From Promethearchaeota archaeon (GTDB taxonomy: Archaea; Asgardarchaeota; Lokiarchaeia; Sigynarchaeales; SOKP01): a DNA stretch of 16,750 nt. This document shows positions 1 through 7,559 of the stretch, piece after piece. The notes under the pieces were generated by a model, which did no database searches, was not told the origin of the DNA, and saw only the letters and a program-made list of their open reading frames with translations. The position numbers were made by a program, and so were the translations under genes. The stretch is from positions 1 through 16,750 of the forward strand of contig JAHPYY010000107.1 of the NCBI GenBank assembly GCA_019058515.1, read 5' to 3'. How positions within the stretch are numbered: position 1 is the stretch's first letter; each line of letters starts with the position of its first letter.

Positions 1-126
1 GAGTTTCAAATAGATGGGGAGTATTTAATAGTAAACAAAGAGAAAATATCAGATTTTATTGATAAATTGGATAAACAATTTGATACATGGGCTAAAGAAG
101 AGGAAGAAAGAAGCAGAAAAATTTAA
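1..126 (+). CDS. 3' end of a paralogue of the propeller receptor-like protein (5' partial)
   Basis: The window begins inside an open frame that runs from base 1 to a TAA at 124-126 and encodes 41 residues. These are identical, residue for residue, to the last 41 residues of the protein at 401-2350, and the DNA differs at only one synonymous position. This is therefore the tail of a second, upstream member of the same family, lying head-to-tail with it. The visible part covers the end of the putative C-terminal winged-helix-like domain (FQIDGEYLIVNKEKISDFID) and a Glu/Lys-rich tail. What the rest of the gene looks like lies outside the window; a similar ectodomain is likely but cannot be shown here. 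Confidence 0.85.
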   Translation, partial: EFQIDGEYLIVNKEKISDFIDKLDKQFDTWAKEEEERSRKI

Positions 127-235
127 AAAAGAAAATAAGGTTCATACTGAAAGGTATTAATGCATAATCAATTGAATTAAGAGAATTAGAGTGGGAATTA
201 TAAAATAAAAAATTAACTGGATTTTTAAAAAAAAA
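1..235 (+). repeat. Direct repeat, copy A (matches 2225-2460)
   Basis: The last 126 coding bases differ from copy B at one position. About 110 bases beyond the stop codon also align, with roughly ten differences, mostly transitions. The similarity ends in an A-rich tract. The repeat marks the 3' ends of two tandem paralogous genes. Confidence 0.85.
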
Positions 236-333
236 CCTTTATAATGAAATTATTCGAGAAAATAATGTATGATAATATGATGTATGAAAATTTGATTAAA
301 ATTTTTTTAAATATTATTAATCGTTTGTACGAA

Positions 334-394
334 ATGATATATAGAAATCTATATTAAATTGATATTATAATTATTTGAGATATCCAAGGTGAGG
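334..394 (+). promoter_or_regulatory. TATA-like box and strong Shine-Dalgarno for the propeller protein
   Basis: A TATA-like tract (atgatatata, 334-343) lies about 60 bases before the ATG at 401. A strong Shine-Dalgarno, AAGGTGAGG (386-394), sits six bases before the ATG and fixes the start codon. The TATA call rests on composition alone. Confidence 0.5.
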
Positions 395-400
395 TAATAG

Positions 401-2350
401 ATGAAAATAAAGAGAATTGCTATAATATTTTTTCTTTCACTCCTATGTTTTGGTTCTAGCTTCTTATTGCATCCTAAAGAATTTTTTTCTTTTAAAAATA
501 ATAACGAGAAAAATAACATTATTACACCCCCTTCAACAGCTAATAATGGGGACCAGATCCCATATTTATGGTATCGAACGTGGGGGGGGTCTGATGACGA
601 ATATGGATACGGAATTGCATTCGATGCTTCAGGAAGCACATTTATTACTGGTTCTACGCAAAGTTATGGAGTAGGTGCTTCCGATGCATTCTTATTAAAA
701 TACGATTCTGATGGAAATCTTCAGTGGTACAAAACATGGGGAGGTTCTAATCATGGTGATGAGGGATATGGAATAGCATTAGATGCTTCAGGAAATGTAT
801 TTATTTCAGGTTCTACTTATAGTTATGGGGTAGGTGGAAGGGATGTACTTTTATTAAAGTACGATTCTGATGGAAATCTTCAGTGGTATAAAACATGGGG
901 AGGTTCTAATACTGAATGGGGAACAAGAATTGCATTAGATGGTTCAGGAAATGTGTATATCACAGGCTATACTTCTAGTTACGGAGTAGGTGGAAGGGAT
1001 GTAATTTTATTAAAGTACGATTCTGACGGAAATTTTCAGTGGTACAAAACATGGGGGGGTTCTGATGACGAATATGGATACGGAATTGCATTAGATGGTT
1101 CAGGAAACACATTTATTACTGGTTCTACGCAGAGTTATGGAGTAGGTGATTATGATGCATTTTTATTAAAATACGATTCTGATGGAAATTTTGAGTGGTA
1201 CAAAACATGGGGAGGTTCTTCTTTTGATGAGGGATATGGGCTGGTGTTAGATAACTCAGAGAACATTTTTATTTCGGGTTCTGCTTCTAATTATGAATCT
1301 ATACTCTTTTTAAAATACGATTTTGATGGAAATTTACAATGGAGCAAAACATGGGGGGGTTATTTAGATGAATTTGGAAGTGAAATAGCATTAGATGGTT
1401 CAGGAAATGTATATATCACAGGCTGTACTTTTAGTTACGGAGTAGGTGGAAGAGATGTAATTTTATTAATGTACGATTCTGACGGAAATTTACAATGGAG
1501 TGAAACATGGGGTGGCTCTGATGATGAAATAGCATATGGACTAGCGGTAAATACTTTTGGAATTGCGTTTATCACAGGTTGGACTCAAAGTTATAATGGT
1601 TATGATAAGGATATATTCTTTGTAAAATATATATGCGAAATTGATACTGATAATGATAACATGCCAGACGGTTGGGAGGTTTTAAATAGTTTAGATCCAT
1701 TAGTAAATGATTCCTTAGGGGATCCTGATAATGACAATCTGTCTAACCTTGAAGAATATCAAAATAATACTGATCCGAATGATTACGATTCTGATGATGA
1801 TGGTTTTTCTGATGGAAATGAAGTATCTTACGGAACAGATCCGTTGAATTTTATTGATAATTGGCTTCTTAGGGGCGTGTTTATTTCAATTTCGGCTATC
1901 GCCGTAATAATATGTTATATCGTAATTAGAAAGAAAAAACATAAAAAAAGAGAAAGAGAAGAACTGGAGTTAATGGAAAGAATAACGAGAGAGCAATTAG
2001 AAAGAGAGAAATTGGAAAGAGAACGATTAGAAAGAGAGCGACTAGAAAAAGAGCGTCTAGAAAAAGAAAAACAACTTAGAATTGCGAAAGAAAAGGAAAT
2101 TCTCGAAAAAGTCAGAAAAGCGTTAAATGTATCTGCTCGAATAAAATTAGACATGATGAGGGAGTTCCTTGAAATGGATGAGATGACCTTTAACAAGAAA
2201 ATCTTTGATTGGGCATCTGAATTTGAGTTTCAAATAGATGGGGAGTATTTAATAGTAAACAAAGAGAAAATATCAGATTTTATTGATAAATTGGATAAAC
2301 AATTTGATACATGGGCTAAAGAAGAGGAAGAAAGAAGCAGAAAGATTTAA
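401..2350 (+). CDS. Single-pass surface protein: SBBP beta-propeller, TSP3-like linker, membrane helix, coiled coil, C-terminal winged-helix-like domain
   Basis: This 649-residue protein has a clear outside-to-inside layout. Residues 1-23 form a signal peptide. Residues about 57-410 hold seven repeats of about 52 residues of SBBP type, each opening with W(Y/S)xTWGG and containing (F/Y)I(T/S)G and LLKYDSDGN, enough for one seven-bladed propeller. Residues 414-485 are an Asp/Asn-rich linker (DTDNDNMPDGWE, DPDNDNLSNLEE, DSDDDGFSDGNE) resembling thrombospondin type-3/EF-hand calcium loops. Residues 488-510 are a membrane helix followed by a basic stop-transfer stretch. Residues 511-575 are a charged coiled coil with repeated LERER/LEKEK units. 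Residues about 576-638 look like a small winged helix. The ATG is fixed by the Shine-Dalgarno AAGGTGAGG. The ligand and the cytoplasmic partner are unknown. An adhesin or receptor role is an inference from topology. Confidence 0.85.
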   Translation: MKIKRIAIIFFLSLLCFGSSFLLHPKEFFSFKNNNEKNNIITPPSTANNGDQIPYLWYRTWGGSDDEYGYGIAFDASGSTFITGSTQSYGVGASDAFLLKYDSDGNLQWYKTWGGSNHGDEGYGIALDASGNVFISGSTYSYGVGGRDVLLLKYDSDGNLQWYKTWGGSNTEWGTRIALDGSGNVYITGYTSSYGVGGRDVILLKYDSDGNFQWYKTWGGSDDEYGYGIALDGSGNTFITGSTQSYGVGDYDAFLLKYDSDGNFEWYKTWGGSSFDEGYGLVLDNSENIFISGSASNYESILFLKYDFDGNLQWSKTWGGYLDEFGSEIALDGSGNVYITGCTFSYGVGGRDVILLMYDSDGNLQWSETWGGSDDEIAYGLAVNTFGIAFITGWTQSYNGYDKDIFFVKYICEIDTDNDNMPDGWEVLNSLDPLVNDSLGDPDNDNLSNLEEYQNNTDPNDYDSDDDGFSDGNEVSYGTDPLNFIDNWLLRGVFISISAIAVIICYIVIRKKKHKKREREELELMERITREQLEREKLERERLERERLEKERLEKEKQLRIAKEKEILEKVRKALNVSARIKLDMMREFLEMDEMTFNKKIFDWASEFEFQIDGEYLIVNKEKISDFIDKLDKQFDTWAKEEEERSRKI

Positions 2351-2460
2351 AAAAGAAAATAGGGTTTACACTGAAAGTTATTAATGTATAATCAATTGAG
2401 TTAAGAGAAGTAGTATGGGAATTATAAAATAAAAAATTAACTGAAATTTTTTAAAAAAAA
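2225..2460 (+). repeat. Direct repeat, copy B (matches 1-235)
   Basis: This is the second copy of the 3'-end repeat. It covers the last 41 codons of the complete paralogue and about 110 bases downstream, ending in an A-rich tract just before the transposase remnant. The coding part is about 99% identical to copy A and the non-coding part about 90%. Confidence 0.85.
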
Positions 2461-2479
2461 ATGAGGTTGTAAATTAATC

Positions 2480-4140
2480 TCACCCGACGAAATTACGACC
2501 TCCCTTTTCTTTCTTAATAGGTTGATAGTACTCTTCTGCCATGATCTTATATCTCACATAGCCATTTCTTCTAGGGCTCCACATATCGGTCCGTTCTTTT
2601 ATATCCGCTCTTTGTTGAGCTCTTAACTCCTCTATTACTTCTTCTGTGTATTCCTTAACGATGTCTGACAATAATTCTTCAGGGTCACAATGTTTTATCC
2701 GTAAATAATCCTCGCCACGAGTAGTAATCATGGAGATAATGTTCGCCTTGGCAACTCGGTAAAAGAGGGCTTGTTTTTGAGCGCTAAATCCTTGCTCGAG
2801 GGAATTATTAGTTTTAACGGTTATGGGAATCTTATAATACTGGAACAGCCCAGGGAGGTAAGACTCCCACAACCTACACCATTCCGTCATTATTTCAGAT
2901 TTACGGTTCTGATTATTAGGTAAAAAGGATCGATGTGCGGTTAACTCTAATTAAAGGTCGTCTTTACAAGCCTTAGAAAAGATGGTTGTGTAAATTTTAG
3001 CGAGACTATCTACTTTTTCTTTTTGAGGAGTATTTTCCTTTCCAAAAACCTCCACAATTTGCTGGAAATATTGATTTAACTCTTGAGACGCCTTGTAATA
3101 CGGTTCGGTCTCATTTAACGTCCTATTTAGAGCTAGTGAAGTGTCTGTCAAAATTATAGTAAAACATAGAGTAGGGTCTTTATCCACTAAAATCTCCTCC
3201 ATTTTCTTTTGATAATCGGTCAATTCTTCAAAAAGCCTTACACCTCTTTACTCTTTAAATGTTTCATTACACCCCTTTATCATTTTTTGGAGGTCTATGT
3301 CAATGGCTTTAAAGACTTCGCGAACGGATTTTTTGCCCATCCTTCAAAGAACACAAAACATTATTTGATGTTGAATGAATATATAACGAATTTACTGATT
3401 TTTTAAGCGTCAAAAACATGTTACTATCCAAGGTTCCTAAGAGATTCCACAGATTCCTTAAAAAATGATATTGGCAATATTGATGAGGGATTTCTGGATA
3501 AAACATATCGTGACATTTAGTAATTAAGTTCTGTTTATCTCTTACCCAACCGATTATTTTAACTCCATAAAACTTCTGAGTTTTTTCAATTGTTTGATGA
3601 AGTATTTAGTAGTCTAACTTATTAAATTTGTAGGTAGCAAGCACCCGATTCGAAACTAAATCCATAAAGCACCAGATCGACGGAGCGTCCCCATCAGGGT
3701 CTTTTCCGTCAAAACCTAACAAGATATACCTTTATGTCTTTACGATATCCAAGGTTTTCTCATTCATTTTTAACGCTTTAAGTTATAACACATCGCAGAT
3801 GCGTTAGACAGTGTCTTTTAAACTTAGTCGGTATCGGTGTTCTGGGTACAGCCCGCTTACACGGCAGAACCATCTCAGAGAGAATTAGGCACGCCCTCAT
3901 GGTGATCCTACAAATGAAACTTGGGAAGTATCCCCTTGGGACAACACCCATTTAAAGAAGGTGCCCAATATCGTTCTACGATCTTCCTTAACACAAAAAA
4001 CGAAAGAAATAAAAGATACTATTTAGGTAAGAGATTTCCAACGGATTAATAGCTTTTTATCTTTGAAGAAAGAAGCTAACAGGCGGGAGTAGTTCAGGAT
4101 CGATCCATTGCTTATCTAACTCACTTCTCGTGTCGAAAAA
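2480..4140 (-). pseudogene. Decayed DDE-type transposase gene
   Basis: Read on the minus strand, a nearly full-length protein of about 550 residues can be traced, but it is broken. From the 5' side: residues like RSELDKQWIDPELLPP (near 4100), a region with CCPKG and DHHEGVPNSL (near 3940-3880), LLGFDGKDPDGDAPS (about 3720-3670), GVKIIGWVRDKQNLI, then PHQYCQYHFLRNLW (near 3480-3440), and a C-terminal part at 3340-2480 with AHRSFLPNNQNRK and KTNNSLEQGFSAQKQ. The central Asp-containing strands followed by CxxH..RN recall IS256/Mutator-like DDE transposases; the exact family is not certain. In-frame TAA codons lie at 3885, 3804, 3783, 3732, 3606, 3248 and 2951 (leftmost base given), with a TAG at 3908 and frameshifts near 3880 and 3340. 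No terminal inverted repeats or target duplication could be identified. Confidence 0.75.
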
Positions 4141-4293
4141 AAATAAATAGAATTCTCTGATGGGTAGCGAAGCTAACCTTTTCGTGTTCAAAGACAGTAT
4201 CCAGCGGTTTCAGGTTTATTTAGTAATAAACTCTTAAACATAAATTTAGAAAGCAATTAGATCCCTTATGAGTGCCAAGGGGGGGATTTGAAC

Positions 4294-4323
4294 TTTCGGA
4301 AAACCCACGACGCGAAGGTTTTT
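4294..4323 (-). other. tRNA-Phe intron 2 (T-stem, 52/53), BHB-type
   Basis: This 30-nt intron has bulge 1 GG^A and bulge 2 AA^G. The central helix is a perfect 4 bp between exon TCGG and intron CCGA. The inner helix is a perfect 6 bp, AAAACC/GGTTTT. Removal restores the 5-bp T-stem GGGGG/CCCCC and the loop TTCAAAT. Confidence 0.88.
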
Positions 4324-4356
4324 CCCCGATACCCAGATCTTCAGTCTGGTGCGTTC

Positions 4357-4389
4357 GTACCCAATTCTGAAAGCGTTCCATAAGAATTA
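4357..4389 (-). other. tRNA-Phe intron 1 (D-loop, 19/20), BHB-type
   Basis: This 33-nt intron has bulge 1 GG^T and bulge 2 AC^G. The 4-bp central helix pairs exon GCCC with intron GGGT (one G-U). The inner helix is a perfect 6 bp, AATTCT/AGAATT. The outer helix is the D-stem itself (GCGT/ACGC, with one A-A mismatch next to it). Removal restores a normal 9-nt D-loop, AGCCCGGGA. Confidence 0.88.
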
Positions 4390-4423
4390 CCGGGCTACGC
4401 CACCTTGGCAAGGAACAGGTAGC

Positions 4424-4460
4424 AATTTTCACTTGTTAAAAACTATAAACCGTGAAAATT
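4424..4460. repeat. 9-bp inverted repeat upstream of tRNA-Phe
   Basis: AATTTTCAC (4424-4432) and GTGAAAATT (4452-4460) are perfect inverted copies 19 bases apart. They bracket the TATA-like sequence proposed for the tRNA-Phe gene. It may be a regulatory site or chance in AT-rich DNA. Confidence 0.35.
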
Positions 4461-4571
4461 ATATAGATTAAAGGAAAAAATATCATTTAAGGTTTTTTCA
4501 TTTTATGTAGTGAAGTAATCATATTCTTTTTATACTCTATTTTATATGTAATGGTAGAGTATTAATTCAAG

Positions 4572-5090
4572 GTGATAGGGACGACCGATAATTGCTACTA
4601 TTGCAGAGCTACCATTAACAAAATTCCCTATCGCTGCAAATTTTGTGGAATGATCTTTTGTAATCGGCATAGAATCCCAGAAAATCACGAATGTTCTTTT
4701 GATCTCACGCCTAAATCTCAAAATGAGGCAGAAATAAGAAATACTTTGATTTTATATCAGGACGCCTTGGAGTTTATGGAAAAAGAGACAACAGTTGCGG
4801 ATATCTGTCAATATTTATCTACTAAAAGGTTAAGCGAACAGGAGTCTATTGATCTATTAACGCTTATCGTCGAAAGTAGCGACGATTTTGAGACGAGGAT
4901 CCACGCAATTCACGCGTTTGAGGTCTTAAAATTAAATTTAAACCAAACTTTTTTGATTCTTGAAAATCTAATCCTATCAGATAAAAATGGTAATGTAAGA
5001 AAAGCCGCCGCTAGAGTTATCTCTAAAATGTTTCCAAAAAGAAGTAAAAATCTATTGGAGCTTTACCGTCAAAATCAAAAATCGCATTAA
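4572..5090 (+). CDS. AN1-type zinc finger protein with C-terminal HEAT-like helices
   Basis: The N-terminus holds a complete AN1 zinc finger. Ligands C8, C11, C22, C25, C30, H33, H39 and C41 fit the family spacing CxxC-x10-CxxC-x4-CxxH-x5-HxC exactly, so two zinc ions are expected. In eukaryotes AN1 proteins (ZFAND family) work with ubiquitin, the proteasome and stress responses; whether that applies here is unknown. Residues about 55-165 are helical, with a HEAT-like pair around 105-160 (RIHAIHAFEVLK, VRKAAARVISKM), suggesting a protein-binding platform. The start is uncertain. GTG at 4572 lies about 29 bases after a TATA-like tract (4539-4546), which suits a leaderless mRNA. Alternatively AAGGTGA (4569-4575) is a Shine-Dalgarno serving ACG at 4581. 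The zinc finger is intact either way. Confidence 0.85.
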   Translation: MIGTTDNCYYCRATINKIPYRCKFCGMIFCNRHRIPENHECSFDLTPKSQNEAEIRNTLILYQDALEFMEKETTVADICQYLSTKRLSEQESIDLLTLIVESSDDFETRIHAIHAFEVLKLNLNQTFLILENLILSDKNGNVRKAAARVISKMFPKRSKNLLELYRQNQKSH

Positions 5091-5160
5091 ACTTTGAATT
5101 GCACTTAAATTAATCATAATCTATATAGAGAACTTTAAAATAGAGTTTTGATTAAATGTC

Positions 5161-5170
5161 ATTTATAATT
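5161..5170 (+). promoter_or_regulatory. TATA-like box for the MFS transporter (probably leaderless)
   Basis: The tract atttataatt lies about 33 bases before the ATG at 5198. No Shine-Dalgarno precedes that ATG, so transcription probably starts at or just before the start codon. Confidence 0.4.
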
Positions 5171-5197
5171 TAATTCTTAGTAAAAACTTGATTTAAA

Positions 5198-6550
5198 ATG
5201 GTGGAAAATAACGACATAAAAAGAGAAACCACATCAACAACACGGAAGCTAATATTCGGAATGCCCAGACTCGGGACCAGCATCGTCCTTGGATTGGAAG
5301 GATGGGGCACCTTAACGCTATATACAGTTGGATATGGAGTAGCACCATTTTTGGTCGGAATTGCGTTGACAATGGGTTATTTAAGTATTGCAGCGGCTCA
5401 ATTTCTTTTAGGTTGGATTAGCGATGCAAAATATACTCGGATAGGACGGCGAAAACCATATATTCTTATATTTACCCCACTATTGACGATTTCTTTCGTA
5501 TTTCTAATGTTACCTGCTCTTATTTTGCCTGATATGACGGATAAAGGTGCTCTCTTTTTTTGGCTTCTAATATGGGATGTTATATTTCGGTTTAGTTACG
5601 CGGTAACCACACCCTACCAAGCTTGGATGGCAGAAAGCTTCAGGGTGGAAGAACGACCTAAAGTTTCGCAATATCAGAATGTGTTTAATTACATTGGAAA
5701 CGGAGTTATGGCTCTATTTACCCTCCTAGTGCTAACTCAGGTGCTTGATCAAATAAATATCGCACCTAGTACGATCCCAGTTGAGTTCCTAATAGCCATT
5801 TTCGTTTTTGGGGCGATTACATGGATATTATTCTACTTAATTCTATTCTTAATGCCAACGGAACCTCACTTTCGAATTCAAACAGATTTGCTTGAAAATC
5901 TGAAAATCGTTGTAAAAAACAAAAACTACCTTCTAGTAGTTCTTATGCAGGGTATAGCTGGATTGGGGTTGTCTATGATTACTTCAGTTATGCTAGTCTA
6001 CACCGAAGTTGTATTAAATTTAAGTTCCTTCGAATACATATTTGTTGCGGTGTTTCTCCTCGTAAGTATATTCATTTTTCTTTATCTTTGGAGGAAAATG
6101 ATAAAGAAAAAAGGGAAGAAAAAAAGCATTCTTCTTATTTTTATAATAGGGGCAGTGTTCCTCCAAATCACCTACTTAGGCTTAATACCAATGAGTTCAG
6201 GGGTAATCTTAGGAATAATCTTTATTGTGGGAATTGGGGGAGTTCTAGGAGGCTGGTTCCTCTTCCCCTACATCATGTATGCGGATCTTGCCGAAGACGA
6301 CGAAAAATCGACTGGTGGATTAAAAGCTGGGATCTACACGGGATTTCCAAGTATAATTTTAAACATTTTTCAAGCTTTTGGTATATTATCATTAGGCTTC
6401 ATTTTATCCCTACCAGAAATTTACATTGGTACGAACAAGTTCTCGATTGGATTGATTTTGTGGGGCCCAATAGTTTCCGTAATACTCTTAGTTTCCTACA
6501 TGTACACAAGTAAATTCGTTAAACTCGATTTCGATTGGGAGTCCGAATAA
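5198..6550 (+). CDS. MFS transporter, GPH/MelB-like (sugar:cation symporter type)
   Basis: This 450-residue protein has about twelve hydrophobic helices, the usual MFS length. The loop after helix 2 carries GWISDAKYTRIGRRKPYI (72-89), the MFS loop 2-3 motif in the form seen in the GPH (glycoside-pentoside-hexuronide:cation) group and in sucrose transporters. A second conserved stretch, FPYIMYADLAEDDEKSTGG (356-374), followed by KAGIYTG, matches the C-terminal-half cytoplasmic loop of the same group. It most likely moves a sugar or glycoside across the membrane with a cation. The substrate cannot be read from sequence, and no sugar-metabolism gene is adjacent. The ATG at 5198 is the first in frame. 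The gene is convergent with the AlkD-like gene. Confidence 0.85.
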   Translation: MVENNDIKRETTSTTRKLIFGMPRLGTSIVLGLEGWGTLTLYTVGYGVAPFLVGIALTMGYLSIAAAQFLLGWISDAKYTRIGRRKPYILIFTPLLTISFVFLMLPALILPDMTDKGALFFWLLIWDVIFRFSYAVTTPYQAWMAESFRVEERPKVSQYQNVFNYIGNGVMALFTLLVLTQVLDQINIAPSTIPVEFLIAIFVFGAITWILFYLILFLMPTEPHFRIQTDLLENLKIVVKNKNYLLVVLMQGIAGLGLSMITSVMLVYTEVVLNLSSFEYIFVAVFLLVSIFIFLYLWRKMIKKKGKKKSILLIFIIGAVFLQITYLGLIPMSSGVILGIIFIVGIGGVLGGWFLFPYIMYADLAEDDEKSTGGLKAGIYTGFPSIILNIFQAFGILSLGFILSLPEIYIGTNKFSIGLILWGPIVSVILLVSYMYTSKFVKLDFDWESE

Positions 6551-6552
6551 AC

Positions 6553-6576
6553 TTTTTCTTTTTTTTTCATTTTTTT
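6553..6576 (+). terminator. T-rich terminator after the MFS gene
   Basis: Three T-tracts of 5, 9 and 6 bases begin three bases after the TAA. Archaeal transcription terminates at such tracts without needing a hairpin. The remaining bases to 6815 show no recognisable gene or repeat. Confidence 0.6.
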
Positions 6577-6815
6577 GTAATAATATTCAATAAAAAACAA
6601 CGACAATTTCACTAACAATTTAGAATATAGAATTTAATAAAGGACATTTAAGAACGGAAGTATGTTATTATTCTACACTTCTGTAGTTTATTTTACGAAT
6701 AATTTTTTGAGGGTAAAGTCATAACAAATATAGATAACGAGAACAAGTTGGTTAAAAGTTTTGGAAAACTCGTCCCTATCTAAGTAATTGCTTTTTTAAG
6801 CGTTGCTACCGCCAC

Positions 6816-7559
6816 TTATTTCCTTAAAACTTTCTCCCTAAGATCTTTTGGAAATTTTTCACTCCCGTATCTAAGAATTACGCGCGTTAAATTGTCCTTA
6901 TTAGAGATAAGGTATTTAAATATAGTGGGTTGGTCAAAATTTGAACAAGTTTTTAACAACCATCCAATCCCTTTTTCGATGTAAGTTTGCTCTGCGTAAG
7001 GGAGCAATTTTTCAACTAAACTAAACACGAATTTGCTTTCAAATTGTTTCCTTATCATAACAATCTTTAGTAATATCACCATAGAAGCGCGTTTAATCCA
7101 ATAATTAGGACTATCAGACCACTCATTTACTGTTTTAATCGCCAGGTCTTCGTTGCCATTCTTTCCTAAAAATGGACCTAGTAATTTAACACAGGTACTA
7201 TCGCAATGACTCCAAGTATGGCAGTGATGCTCGTATTCTTCACGGATTAAATCGACGGTAGTTTCGTCGAAGTTCTTTTTGAACTTATTTAAAAACATAA
7301 ACGCTGCGAACTTATATTCTTCGGTATTTGTGTTGGTCAATTCTCGGAATACTGCGATAGCATTTTTATAATCACACGGATGTTGCCTGTAAACTTCGTT
7401 AACGATTTTCTGAAGATCAGAAACCTTTTCTCCGTATATTTGATATTCAGTTACATCGGGATTGATGATCCTGTACATTCTTTCTTTTTTCTCCGCGTCC
7501 AATTGGGGACGAATTTCCTGAATAGCGCGTTTAATAATGTTTATGAGGTTACTTCTCAT
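6816..7559 (-). CDS. AlkD-like DNA glycosylase (DNA alkylation repair, HEAT fold)
   Basis: This 247-residue all-helical protein of the DNA alkylation repair family removes 3-methyl- and 7-methylpurines from DNA in its characterised members. Visible family features, in order, are W116-x3-D120 (TWSHCDS), matching the Trp and catalytic Asp of AlkD; NYWIKRAS (152-159), with the Arg that contacts DNA phosphate; and EKGIGWLLK (195-203), with the second aromatic residue. The length is typical (about 230-250). ATG at 7557-7559 overlaps the TGA of the upstream radical SAM gene in an ATGA, so the two are translationally coupled in one operon. Enzymatic activity on alkylated DNA is inferred from these conserved residues. 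Confidence 0.85.
   Translation of the reverse strand: MRSNLINIIKRAIQEIRPQLDAEKKERMYRIINPDVTEYQIYGEKVSDLQKIVNEVYRQHPCDYKNAIAVFRELTNTNTEEYKFAAFMFLNKFKKNFDETTVDLIREEYEHHCHTWSHCDSTCVKLLGPFLGKNGNEDLAIKTVNEWSDSPNYWIKRASMVILLKIVMIRKQFESKFVFSLVEKLLPYAEQTYIEKGIGWLLKTCSNFDQPTIFKYLISNKDNLTRVILRYGSEKFPKDLREKVLRK

Larger units (their letters stand above)
4273..4409 (-). tRNA. tRNA-Phe (GAA) with two introns
   Basis: The minus strand gives a complete cloverleaf once two insertions are removed. The acceptor stem GCCAAGG/CCTTGGC has 7 bp, with discriminator A. The D-stem is GCGT/ACGC, the anticodon stem CCAGA/TCTGG around loop CTGAAGA (anticodon GAA), and the T-stem GGGGG/CCCCC around TTCAAAT. The mature length is 74 nt. 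Exons are 4409-4390, 4356-4324 and 4293-4273. Intron 1 (33 nt) lies in the D-loop between G19 and G20. Intron 2 (30 nt) lies in the T-stem between 52 and 53. Both fold into the archaeal bulge-helix-bulge splicing motif. No CCA is encoded. A TATA-like sequence (GGTTTATAG on the minus strand, about 4443-4451) lies about 35 bases upstream. Confidence 0.92.

Noticed and set aside
349..639. Minus-strand open frame of 96 codons
   Set aside because: It overlaps the promoter, signal peptide and first propeller repeat of the strong gene at 401-2350 and shows no family features.
560..1640. Regularly spaced DNA repeats, considered as CRISPR or tandem satellite
   Set aside because: The repeats are about 156 bases, stay in frame, and encode a coherent SBBP propeller blade.
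1915..2196. Minus-strand open frame rich in Ser/Leu
   Set aside because: It is the antisense of the Glu/Arg/Lys coiled-coil codons; low-complexity coding DNA commonly leaves such shadows.
2480..3223. Two separate small genes (2480-2890 and 2951-3223)
   Set aside because: They lie in the same frame separated by a single TAA, and the sequence between continues the transposase protein, so they are fragments of one pseudogene.
2480..4140. Reassigned TAA codon, suggested by many in-frame TAAs in a coherent protein
   Set aside because: TAA ends S19e, L39e, L31e and the propeller genes normally, and the locus also has frameshifts and a TAG, so decay is the simpler reading.
4220..4432. Minus-strand 70-codon open frame
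   Set aside because: It runs straight through the intron-containing tRNA-Phe gene, which has full structural support.
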